A stretch of 64,000 nt of DNA from SKKC01 sp046542845 (GTDB taxonomy: Bacteria > Spirochaetota > Spirochaetia > DSM-27196 > SKKC01), in the NCBI GenBank assembly GCA_046542845.1, contig JBKHAN010000001.1, forward strand, positions 1 to 64,000. The letters run 5' to 3'. A program made the position numbers and the translations under genes. This document shows, piece after piece, positions 40,722 to 48,452 of this stretch; the first letter of the stretch is position 1; each line of letters begins with the position of its first letter. The notes under the pieces are model-generated. The model did not search any database and was not told the origin of the DNA. It saw nothing but the letters and a program-made list of their open reading frames with translations.

Positions 40722-42331
40722 GAATCACGCCCCCCCTGTATCACGATACGGCTGGATGATGTACGCACAGCCAGTGTTCGCTCCACGAGGTCCTGAAACC
40801 TTCGTGCGGTGAGCGCGTCCTCGGCCGCGCCGGGGTCGGAAGCGGGCACAGGGTGTCCGGGTGCGCCAAAAACCAGATCCACGGTATCGCCGCGGCGTCC
40901 GAAAAGCTCTCGTACAAGGAGAAACATTTCGATATTGGGCACGCTCTGAAAGCGCTTTCGCAGCGTATACATTCCGTTAAACAGCCATGAATTACGTCCG
41001 GAGACCCAGACCGGGAGGACACGACGCCCGTAGCGCCGGGCGCGTGTCACAAAAGACTTCTGCCAGGGAAACTCTCGAAGACGCCCGCCTTCAACGCGGG
41101 CGGTACGCCCGGCGGGAAAAATCAGAACCGGCCGGTGACCCTTATACAGCTCATCGTAACGGGATAGAACCGACGCGTTTCCACGGTAGCGGTCAATCGG
41201 GACGATCAGCGACGCGAGCGATGGAATGCGTGCGAGCATTTCGTTCGCCGGTACCGCGACGTCGCCGTACATCCGGAGAAGCTCGCGCATGAGCACGAGC
41301 CCCTCGACTCCACCGGACGGATGATTGGACGCGACAACGGGACGGTCCGTCTCGACGAGATGATGTCTGCCGTGAACGCTGACCGAAATTTCGAGTTCCT
41401 CAAGCACAGCGTCACAGAATTCGAGCGCGCTTGCGTCAGCGTACCGCAGGACCAGCCGGTTGACGCGCTTTTCGCAAAGCAGCCACCGGAGAAACGCGAA
41501 CCCGAATCCGGGCACCCGCATTGCCATTCCCGGAGCGCGCTCCAGGAAAGCCTGACGGCAATCGAGGGGTTTCTCCGACACGAGTCCCTGCGGGCGCAGC
41601 GTCGCAAGCGCCGGCGGATCAGGCAGACTGCACGGGGGTCCGTCGAAATACCCGATATGTACTGATCGATCCGCGCTGTATACCACCCGGGTACAGCTGA
41701 CCGTCCGTGCGTCGGCGCGCGACATGCAGACACCGAAAGCCGCATCCCCCGGGTTTACACGGCGATGAAATTTCCAGAGCTTTTGCCCGTGCGGAGCATC
41801 TGTCGGCCCCACGATGCGGTGATACTCCGCACTGCGCCAGTCTTCCACATCGTTCGACCGGTAGCTTGAAGTCGTGAGCGGAGGTCGAAGCGCGTCCTCC
41901 CGAACGAGCTTTCGCCCGGTCCAGGTGAACGAAGCCGTGCGCAGCGGCAACCCGGAACCACCAGGGAAAAACCCGGCGAGAATAAACGGGGGATAGTCCT
42001 CAAGTTCAAGCGCCGACAGGAGGGCGTGCGTATGATCGGGATCAGTCGAAGACTGAACCCGTCGGACGATTTCACCACGGCTTCGGGCGGAACCCGAGGC
42101 CGGCCCGAGTCCATGCCGGTAGGAGTTCAGAATACAGTGTGTTACGCCGTATTCGTTTACGCCTAACCAGGTACCCCCACGGTCCCGGTCCGTCGGAGCT
42201 GCGTAGCGAACACCGTCCGTGAGCGCCGTCTCCGGTGCGAGCGCACGGCGTCGCGTTCGAAGCTCATCCCGGTTAAAGAGGAGTTCATACCCCCCGCTGC
42301 CGGAACCCGTGGTCCAGGTAAGCGTGCACAC
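40718..42331 (-). CDS. Fusion of TANGO2/NRDE domain with OlsA/PlsC-like acyltransferase
   Basis: A 537-residue two-domain protein. Residues 1 to about 240 match TANGO2 (NRDE): MCTLTW at the start with Cys2, GYELLFNRDELRTRR (14-28), GGTWLGVNEYGV (52-63) and SNDVEDW later. Residues about 260-537 form a lysophospholipid-type acyltransferase: SNHPSGGVEGL (335-345), where Glu343 takes the place of the usual Asp, VPIDRYRG and FPAGRT. Start is GTG 42331, six bp after the DinB stop, and residue 2 is the Cys that would become N-terminal after Met removal. It is coupled to the N-acyltransferase gene. TANGO2 function is unsettled (haem, lipid and CoA roles proposed). The fusion points to acyl lipids. 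Confidence 0.87.
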   Translation of the reverse strand: MCTLTWTTGSGSGGYELLFNRDELRTRRRALAPETALTDGVRYAAPTDRDRGGTWLGVNEYGVTHCILNSYRHGLGPASGSARSRGEIVRRVQSSTDPDHTHALLSALELEDYPPFILAGFFPGGSGLPLRTASFTWTGRKLVREDALRPPLTTSSYRSNDVEDWRSAEYHRIVGPTDAPHGQKLWKFHRRVNPGDAAFGVCMSRADARTVSCTRVVYSADRSVHIGYFDGPPCSLPDPPALATLRPQGLVSEKPLDCRQAFLERAPGMAMRVPGFGFAFLRWLLCEKRVNRLVLRYADASALEFCDAVLEELEISVSVHGRHHLVETDRPVVASNHPSGGVEGLVLMRELLRMYGDVAVPANEMLARIPSLASLIVPIDRYRGNASVLSRYDELYKGHRPVLIFPAGRTARVEGGRLREFPWQKSFVTRARRYGRRVLPVWVSGRNSWLFNGMYTLRKRFQSVPNIEMFLLVRELFGRRGDTVDLVFGAPGHPVPASDPGAAEDALTARRFQDLVERTLAVRTSSSRIVIQGGRDS

Positions 42332-42337
42332 GGAGGT

Positions 42338-42847
42338 CTATCTGCTCCCCGCCTCGAAGCGCAGTGTCGAGAAGGCTACACCGAAATCCTGTGGTACCGG
42401 AGAATCCATGGAGCTAAGAATGAAGGAAATAAGCGCCATGTGATGCACCGTATGCGAGGACAGAAAGTGGAGCTCCCGGCCTGGACTCGTTTCCATGTCG
42501 CACGCTCCGGTGCCCCAGGTATACCTGACACTGCCGACGGATATGGGACTGCCGTAGTCCGATAATATCGAACACACCCGCGAGCACGCGTCGGCCGCTA
42601 CAATGGGATCGGTTTCCAGATCGAGATCCCGCACTCGTGACTCGTAGTCGACTGCCGCATCGGTAGATTCAAGACATGCGGTGTAGTGGTCAAGCACGTG
42701 CCTGACATGCTTTCCTATTCCGCCCCGCTCAAACGGCTGTCGGGCATACTGGTACTGCTCCGGCGTAAGCGTGTTCAGCAACGCTCGAAGCTGTTCGAGC
42801 AGATCGACGTTTTCACGACGCAGGGCAATCAGACATTCGGTACTCAT
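42338..42847 (-). CDS. DinB-like four-helix protein
   Basis: The 169-residue protein has the DinB/YfiT helical bundle pattern, with three spaced His as in metal-binding members: GKHVRHVLDHY (about residues 55-65) and LSSHTVHHMALI near 130. Typical members are metal-dependent thiol transferases or hydrolases (bacillithiol, mycothiol) or are of unknown role. Start ATG 42847 (MSTECLIALR) is chosen because longer frames run into the divergent promoter region. It is the first gene of the operon ending with DUF89, with 6 bp to the TANGO2 fusion gene. Confidence 0.75.
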   Translation of the reverse strand: MSTECLIALRRENVDLLEQLRALLNTLTPEQYQYARQPFERGGIGKHVRHVLDHYTACLESTDAAVDYESRVRDLDLETDPIVAADACSRVCSILSDYGSPISVGSVRYTWGTGACDMETSPGRELHFLSSHTVHHMALISFILSSMDSPVPQDFGVAFSTLRFEAGSR

Positions 42848-42887
42848 AGCGTCTACCTTACCACCTGGATTCACGCTTTGCAATCTT

Positions 42888-42909
42888 TTTGTATCTACAT
42901 TTATTGTAG
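42888..42909. promoter_or_regulatory. Palindromic motif between dinB-like gene and coaBC
   Basis: TTTGTA, TC, TACATT (42888-42901) is a near-palindrome, and CTACA, TTTAT, TGTAG (42895-42909) overlaps it as a perfect inverted repeat. The first core, TTTGTATCTACA, recurs exactly at 45184-45195 upstream of the flavin reductase gene. It is a probable operator in the shared divergent promoter region. Confidence 0.45.
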
Positions 42910-42956
42910 TACGTAATTTTTTTGTAGTGACAGACTGCGCTGTGTACGTATACGGT

Positions 42957-44219
42957 ATGTTCGATATGGAAATCAGACGCGACAGCATTACCGGAAGTGA
43001 CAGCTCGATACTCACAGGCAGAACCATTATTCTGGCGCTGTGCGGAAGCGTCGCAATCCTCCGATCGATAGACATTGCGCGAGCCCTTATGCGTCACGGC
43101 GCGACCGTCGTTCCCGTTATGTCGGCTTCCGCGACCCGGCTCGTCGGACCCGATCTTGTACACTGGGCAACGGGGGTACCGCCGATAACCGGACTCACCG
43201 GCGCAAACGAACACGTCGCTCTCGCCGGAAACGAAGGTACACCGGCAGACCTCTTACTTGTTGCCCCCGCAACCGCGAACACAGTCGGCAAGATCGTTCA
43301 CGGGATAGACGACACGCCGGTCACAACCGTCGCGGCGACTGCCCTCGGGCAGGGGCTGCCGATTCTTCTCGCACCCGCAATGCACGAGCCCATGTACACG
43401 AATCCGGCGATACAGCGAAACCTCGAGACCGCACGTTCACTGGGAATCGGAGTGGTAGAGTCCAAGGTTGTCGAAGGCAAAGCTAAAATGGCGGATGTGC
43501 AGCACATTGTGGACGCAAGTATCCGCGCCATCCGGTCGCGCACGTCCGCGTTTGCAGGACGAACGGTCCTGGTGACCGCAGGGAGAACGGTGGAATATCT
43601 TGATCCGGTCCGTGTCGTTACCAATAATTCCAGCGGTAAAATGGGGGTGGCGCTCGCCCGGGCGGCGTATCATGAGGGCGCGAACGTCACGCTGGTATAC
43701 GGCAAAGGCACTGCGGTCCCCCCGGAGGGCGTTCGCGTTGTCCAGGTGGAAACAGCGGAACAGATGCTTCGTGAAGTGCTCGAGTGTCTCAGCCAGGACA
43801 GACCGTTGGTGGACGTAATGATTGCTGCGGCAGCCGTCGGTGACTGGAAGGCCCGCCACCCGGCCGCGAAAAAGACGGCCACACACGGAGTCGAGGAATT
43901 ACAGGTCGATCTTCTTCCAACACCCAAAATTATTGATGAAGTTCGCCGACAGAACCCGAACCTCCGTCTTGTGGCGTTTCGTGCCCAACACGATCTTGAG
44001 CACTCCGAACTCATGAGAGACGGCCGGGCGAGGATGGAACGAGCAGGGGCCGATATGATCGCCATAAATGATGTTTCGAAACCCGGTCGGGGATTTGAGT
44101 CGGAAACAAACGAAATGACGCTCCTGTTTCCCGATGGAACTGAGGTCCTCGTTCCGATGGCGGATAAATACGCTGTTGCACGGCGAATCCTGGACGTTAT
44201 TGCGACACGGATTCTGTAA
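42957..44219 (+). CDS. coaBC: Bifunctional phosphopantothenoylcysteine decarboxylase / synthetase
   Basis: The 420-residue enzyme carries out two steps of coenzyme A synthesis. The N-terminal CoaC flavodoxin-like domain has ILALCGSVAILRSIDIARAL and LLVAPATANTVGKI. The substrate-binding motif is PAMHEPMYTNPAI, i.e. PAMH instead of the usual PAMN. The C-terminal CoaB domain has VTAGRTVEYLDPVRVVTN and SSGKMGVALARAA, then AINDVSKPGRGFESETNEM. The start is ATG 42957 or 42966; longer frames cross the promoter region. It is divergent from the DinB/TANGO2/N-acyltransferase/DUF89 operon. The PAMH variant may mark a distinct CoaC subgroup, so the assignment is firm but subtype uncertain. Confidence 0.93.
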   Translation: MFDMEIRRDSITGSDSSILTGRTIILALCGSVAILRSIDIARALMRHGATVVPVMSASATRLVGPDLVHWATGVPPITGLTGANEHVALAGNEGTPADLLLVAPATANTVGKIVHGIDDTPVTTVAATALGQGLPILLAPAMHEPMYTNPAIQRNLETARSLGIGVVESKVVEGKAKMADVQHIVDASIRAIRSRTSAFAGRTVLVTAGRTVEYLDPVRVVTNNSSGKMGVALARAAYHEGANVTLVYGKGTAVPPEGVRVVQVETAEQMLREVLECLSQDRPLVDVMIAAAAVGDWKARHPAAKKTATHGVEELQVDLLPTPKIIDEVRRQNPNLRLVAFRAQHDLEHSELMRDGRARMERAGADMIAINDVSKPGRGFESETNEMTLLFPDGTEVLVPMADKYAVARRILDVIATRIL

Positions 44220-44241
44220 CCGCGGTACGATTCGACGCGCT

Positions 44242-45123
44242 TCAGGGCTCGTTCAGGTTCCAGTCGTAGGAATACGCGATTCGTCCGCGATATCCTCCAT
44301 CGGCGAAGGAGCGCAGCTGCTCCGCCAGACTGTCCTCTGCGTACTCGAGCAGGTGACCGACAATGACCGCAATGTCGTCGTCCCAGTCCTCCGAGTACCA
44401 GTTGAAGATCTCCGACAAGTGCAGTCGGTTCCCCTCGAAACGGGCTCCCCTCGGGTGGTTTATATACTCTCCGGCGGCTATATCGAACAGATCCCGGTAA
44501 TTTGCTCCGGTAAACGGCTCCGGTTGCAGGTTCGGGCAGCCTATGCTCGCACAGTTTACTGCGTAGTGGATTCGCGGGTCCTGCCATATCGGCCGTATAA
44601 TCCGGTGTTCAATATCGTTGAGCGTCAGATCCTCTCCTTCAACCTCAACGAGCACTGCATCCCAGGGATGCCGGTTGAACGCGGAACCCGATATGGTAAT
44701 GTCGCGAATGCTGTCGACCGGATAATGTTCGAGTATGAGTTCCACCGTCACCGCGTTGTACAGATTCAACCAGTACGCAATCTGCTCGTCACGGTTGAGA
44801 CGTGAAACCTCCACCTCGGACAGCCGATCAATGTACGCCTGAAGCGCTGAGCGATCCGTATCGCTCACATCGGCATAGCGAAAGAGGTTCACTCCGGATT
44901 CTGTTCCAGTGACCAGATAACGGTCGATAATCCGCCCCCACTCCGAGTGGTCTATAATTGTGGTGCTCTGTGCATCGTGCGCTTCCCACCGTGGCCAGAG
45001 CTCTGCCTGTGGCGCAGCGGCGACGCCCTGAACAGTACATACCGATGCCAGGAACACAAACAGTAGAAGCGGTACCGAATGACCGACCGCTCGTATTGAT
45101 GAGGCGCGGAACATTAAATGCAT
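44242..45123 (-). CDS. Secreted DUF547 protein
   Basis: The 293-residue protein has a signal peptide (SVPLLLFVFLASVCTVQGVAAA, split here as about residues 16-37) and a DUF547 domain: AYWLNLYNAVTVELIL, then IHYAVNCASIGCPNL and LSEIFNWYSEDW. The conserved Cys and His suggest a transglutaminase/papain-like fold, but activity is not known. The ATG at 45123 has a strong AAAGGAGAA site. It is convergent with coaBC and divergent from the flavin reductase gene, sharing the operator region 45163-45197. Confidence 0.88.
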   Translation of the reverse strand: MHLMFRASSIRAVGHSVPLLLFVFLASVCTVQGVAAAPQAELWPRWEAHDAQSTTIIDHSEWGRIIDRYLVTGTESGVNLFRYADVSDTDRSALQAYIDRLSEVEVSRLNRDEQIAYWLNLYNAVTVELILEHYPVDSIRDITISGSAFNRHPWDAVLVEVEGEDLTLNDIEHRIIRPIWQDPRIHYAVNCASIGCPNLQPEPFTGANYRDLFDIAAGEYINHPRGARFEGNRLHLSEIFNWYSEDWDDDIAVIVGHLLEYAEDSLAEQLRSFADGGYRGRIAYSYDWNLNEP

Positions 45124-45162
45124 TGGCTTTCTCCTTTCAGGGTGGACAACTCCGCTATACTT

Positions 45163-45197
45163 ATAGTATTGATGATACTATCATTTGTATCTACAAA
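45163..45197 (+). promoter_or_regulatory. Promoter with two overlapping palindromes upstream of the flavin reductase operon
   Basis: A promoter TTGATG (45169-45174), 17 bp spacer, TACAAA (45192-45197) is covered by two palindromes. ATAGTAT/ATACTAT around TGATG (45163-45181) spans the -35. TTTGTA, TC, TACAAA (45184-45197) is perfect and spans the -10. A repressor bound to either would block polymerase. Confidence 0.55.
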
Positions 45198-45222
45198 TTA
45201 CAACGGAGCGGGAGATATCTTC

Positions 45223-46686
45223 ATGAAATATACACACGATATCCTGGTTATAGGGGGTGGCTCCGGTGGCCTTTCCGTTGCCTCAGGATGTGGGCAGCTC
45301 GGAATGAAAACGGCCCTGATCGAACGCGAGCATATGGGAGGCGACTGTCTGCATTTCGGTTGTGTGCCAAGTAAGGCTCTCCTGCACGCTGCCGAACGCT
45401 TCTCCGGTTATCGTGATGCACGATCGTTTGCCTCGGATACGGTGCCCGACATCAACGCGGACATCGGCAAGGTGAACGCCTTTATTGCATCGGTCATTCA
45501 ATCGATTATGTATCACGACTCCCCGGAACGCTTTCGATCCCTTGGCGTCGACGTCCATCTGCGCACCGGTCGGTTCCGGTCACCTCACGAGGTATCGATC
45601 GGGGAAACCGTTCTATCGGCTCCGAAGATCGTCATTTCCACGGGCAGCCGGGCTGCGGTCCCACCGGTGCCGGGACTTGCAGACACACCATTCCTGACGA
45701 ATCGTGACGTATTCTCGCTTCGCTCGCTTCCAGAGTCCATGACTGTTCTCGGCGGCGGTCCCATAGGGATCGAACTGAGTCAGGCCTTTGCCCACCTGGG
45801 TTGTTCGGTGACCATCGTAGAAATGGCGCCTCGGATCCTTCCGCGTGATGACGAAGAACTCGCATCCATTATCGCACACAGACTCGCGTCGGACGGAATT
45901 ACCGTCCTTACCGGAACGAAAGCGTCGTCTGTTGCCTACGACGCACGCAACGGCTTTGTCGTAGGCATAGAGGGTGACGGTCAGACGCGAAGCATACAAT
46001 CCGAGGCGCTTCTCGTGGCTGCCGGGCGTCAGGCGAATACGGACGATCTCGGTCTCGAAGCAGCCGGCATCGAAGCCGGTCCGGGTGGATTCATTGCCGT
46101 CGATTCCCGCCTCCGGACCCGGCAGAAGCACATCTACGCGATCGGGGACGTAAACGGATCGTTCCCGTTTACGCATGTGGCAGGAGCAGAGGCGGCTGTC
46201 GTCGTGCGACGCGTTGCGCTGCACGCCGGCGGTACCATCGACTACCGAACCGTACCCTGGGTAACCTATACAGACCCTGAACTCGCGGCAGTCGGCTATA
46301 CCGAAGCTGCCGCGGAGGCGGAGAATATCCCGCATACCGTTGTGCGTCAGTCCTTCAGGAGCGTGGACCGTGCCCAGGCGGAAGAGGCGGCAGACGGCCT
46401 GCTGAAGATTGTCCTCGACAAGCGCGATCGTGTGATCGGCGTCCAGGTCGCAGCGAAGGGAGCCGGGGAACTGCTCTCCCCGGGCCTTACCGCCGTCCGC
46501 CGTAGGGCCCGATTCGCGTCGCTACGATCCGGGATGATTCCCTACCCGACTATGACCGAGGTGTATCCCCGCGCTGTCTCGTCGATGCTCGCTCCGAAAC
46601 TGTTCAATCCGACGATCCGGTCTATCCTTCGACTCCTGTTTCGCTACCGGGGTACAGGACCGGTACCCCAGGGGGATAACCAATGA
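45223..46686 (+). CDS. FAD-dependent pyridine nucleotide-disulfide oxidoreductase (MerA/Lpd-like)
   Basis: The 487-residue flavoenzyme has FAD-binding ILVIGGGSGGLSVASG, the redox disulfide GGDCLHFGCVPSK (Cys42 and Cys47), an NAD(P) motif TVLGGGPIGIELSQAF and a C-terminal dimerisation domain with WVTYTDPELAAVGYTE. The usual catalytic HP-T-E segment is IPYPTMTEV, so the His is replaced, as in MerA-like relatives rather than true dihydrolipoamide dehydrogenase. No lipoyl or mercury genes are adjacent. The start ATG 45223 has a GGGAG site. It is coupled (ATGA) to a TVP38-family gene, a pairing known in other bacteria. Substrate unknown. Confidence 0.88.
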   Translation: MKYTHDILVIGGGSGGLSVASGCGQLGMKTALIEREHMGGDCLHFGCVPSKALLHAAERFSGYRDARSFASDTVPDINADIGKVNAFIASVIQSIMYHDSPERFRSLGVDVHLRTGRFRSPHEVSIGETVLSAPKIVISTGSRAAVPPVPGLADTPFLTNRDVFSLRSLPESMTVLGGGPIGIELSQAFAHLGCSVTIVEMAPRILPRDDEELASIIAHRLASDGITVLTGTKASSVAYDARNGFVVGIEGDGQTRSIQSEALLVAAGRQANTDDLGLEAAGIEAGPGGFIAVDSRLRTRQKHIYAIGDVNGSFPFTHVAGAEAAVVVRRVALHAGGTIDYRTVPWVTYTDPELAAVGYTEAAAEAENIPHTVVRQSFRSVDRAQAEEAADGLLKIVLDKRDRVIGVQVAAKGAGELLSPGLTAVRRRARFASLRSGMIPYPTMTEVYPRAVSSMLAPKLFNPTIRSILRLLFRYRGTGPVPQGDNQ

Positions 46687-47414
46687 AACGCGTCAGGACG
46701 ATGCTGAAACTGCTCGCCGCGGTGCTTCTGCTCACGACGATTCTGATCGCGGCGGTCGTTCTGGACGCCGGGACGTATCTTCGGAACGCTCTGAACTGGA
46801 TCGATTCGATAGGGTTCTGGGGCCCCTTCGTGTACAGCGGTCTCTATATCGCGGTGTGCGTCTTTCTGATACCGGGATCAATCCTGACGCTCGGGGCAGG
46901 CGCGGTCTTCGGGCTGATTCGTGGGACACTGTATACGTCGGTGGCAGCGACACTCGGCGCGACTGTCGCGTTTATTCTCGGGCGGACGCTGTTGCGGGAC
47001 TGGGTTTCCCGCACCATCGAGAAGAGGCCGACACTCAGAGCGGTCGACCGTGCGGTAGAAAAAGAAGGCGGGCGGGTCGTATTTCTCCTGCGACTGTCTC
47101 CGCTGATCCCCTTCAGCATTTCCAACTACGTCTACGGACTCACGAGGGTGTCGCTTGGAGCCTATGTACTCGCTTCCTTCGTCGGGATGCTTCCTGGTGT
47201 TTTCGTGTATACATATATTGGAAGCCTCGCGCGGCGCATAGCGGAGCTCGGAACCGGAGGGTCGGGCACATCGGCTCTCGAATGGGCGCTGTACGTGCTC
47301 GGGCTCATTGCCACCGTGTACGCAACCTACCGGATCACGATCGTGGCTCGACGCGCGTTGTCCGAGACGGTCGATCCCGCAGAAGATTCAGACGCCGTCG
47401 TGGCCGAACCGTGA
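46683..47414 (+). CDS. TVP38/TMEM64 (DedA-related) membrane protein
   Basis: The 243-residue protein has about six helices with the VTT-domain pattern: YIAVCVFLIPGSILTLGAGAVFG, RLSPLIPFSISNYVYGLTRVS, and a re-entrant GMLPGVFVYTYIGSLA. Family members are lipid scramblases or proton-coupled envelope proteins. It overlaps the preceding reductase stop and the following transporter start (GTGA). The tail (DPAEDSDAVVAEP) is acidic. Confidence 0.87.
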   Translation: MKRVRTMLKLLAAVLLLTTILIAAVVLDAGTYLRNALNWIDSIGFWGPFVYSGLYIAVCVFLIPGSILTLGAGAVFGLIRGTLYTSVAATLGATVAFILGRTLLRDWVSRTIEKRPTLRAVDRAVEKEGGRVVFLLRLSPLIPFSISNYVYGLTRVSLGAYVLASFVGMLPGVFVYTYIGSLARRIAELGTGGSGTSALEWALYVLGLIATVYATYRITIVARRALSETVDPAEDSDAVVAEP

Positions 47415-48286
47415 ATACGTTGATTGCCGTGGCGATCGGAATTCTCGGGTCTTCGGTTATCCACATATCGAAGGGCCTCATGAAACTCGGCATACAACGC
47501 CTCGGCGGCCGGGATACGCAGTCGCCGAGGCATGTGCGACAGACCCGCACTCGGCTCGTGTATCTGACCGGGGTGCTTCTGAACTTCTCGGCGCCTTTGT
47601 GGGTCATGGCTGCAAACCTCTTTGCAGAGCCCGTTGTCTACGCGAGTATGTACGCGTCCGGGCTTCTGTCGCTTTTACTGTTCTCCCGGATCGTGCTTCA
47701 CGAGCGCCTCACAGCGGCGCAGATGGCAGGTGCTGCGATCATAGCCGCCGGCACCGCTGTTCTCGCCGTTGCCGAATTCTCGCAACAGTCCCCGGTGCTG
47801 ACTCTGGATCGTCTGACGACTGTTCTGATAATTGTTGGCGCCTGGCTCTCCGGATCGGTGCTGATCGCGCGTACCAGCAAACGTGTGCGAGTCTCAGTAC
47901 AGGAGGTGTGGTTTGGTATCGCAGCCGGTGGCTTCGCCGCCCTCGACGCCGTGCTGAAAGGCATGGCCCAGCGCTCCGGTGGCACTGCTCTGCTCGTACC
48001 ATCTGATAGTACCGCGCTTGTCGTGCTTATCGGGAGCTTCGGCGTCGCCGCCATGGCCTTTGTGTTTATACAGTGGTCGTATATTCGCCACTGCCGCGCA
48101 TCCATGATGGGTATCGCCTACGACCTGAGTTTCGTCGTCGTGCCGGTGCTGGTCTTTGCGCTCGCCGTTCCCGGGTATCGGATCAGCGTCCGGACGGCGG
48201 GAGGTCTGAGCCTGCTGCTCCTGGGAGTTCTTGTACTCGCATCGCCGGGATTTCGTCCCCATCCTGTCGCGGAAACAGGGATCTGA
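47411..48286 (+). CDS. DMT/NIPA-like transporter
   Basis: The 291-residue protein has about nine or ten hydrophobic segments. A short N-terminus with SSVIHISKGLMKLGIQRLGG and two repeated halves suggest an EamA/drug-metabolite fold, or a NIPA-type magnesium transporter. Start GTG 47411 overlaps the TVP38 stop. A far longer frame from 46856 is an out-of-context extension through the previous gene. A hairpin (48320-48341, CCGG stem) lies downstream. The substrate cannot be told. Confidence 0.75.
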   Translation: MNTLIAVAIGILGSSVIHISKGLMKLGIQRLGGRDTQSPRHVRQTRTRLVYLTGVLLNFSAPLWVMAANLFAEPVVYASMYASGLLSLLLFSRIVLHERLTAAQMAGAAIIAAGTAVLAVAEFSQQSPVLTLDRLTTVLIIVGAWLSGSVLIARTSKRVRVSVQEVWFGIAAGGFAALDAVLKGMAQRSGGTALLVPSDSTALVVLIGSFGVAAMAFVFIQWSYIRHCRASMMGIAYDLSFVVVPVLVFALAVPGYRISVRTAGGLSLLLLGVLVLASPGFRPHPVAETGI

Positions 48287-48452
48287 AGGGACAATGCCGC
48301 GTACACGCGCCATGTCATGCCGGGTTTTCCCGAAAAACCGGGGAATGAATCGACGCCGATCGGGATGTTAGTCACGCACAGCAGGGGACATTTAACACAG
48401 TCATAGTCGAATTCTCACGCTCGTCTAACACGCCAGGGTACATGTTCTTCTC

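Noticed and set aside
39828..40796. Rightward frame of about 320 codons opposite the N-acyltransferase gene
   Set aside because: Shadow of the OlsB-like gene. It shows no domain, and GC-rich codon phase explains the open frame.
45118..45222. Upstream extension of the flavin reductase start to 45118
   Set aside because: The extension would translate through the promoter and both palindromes, and the FAD motif requires the start at 45223.
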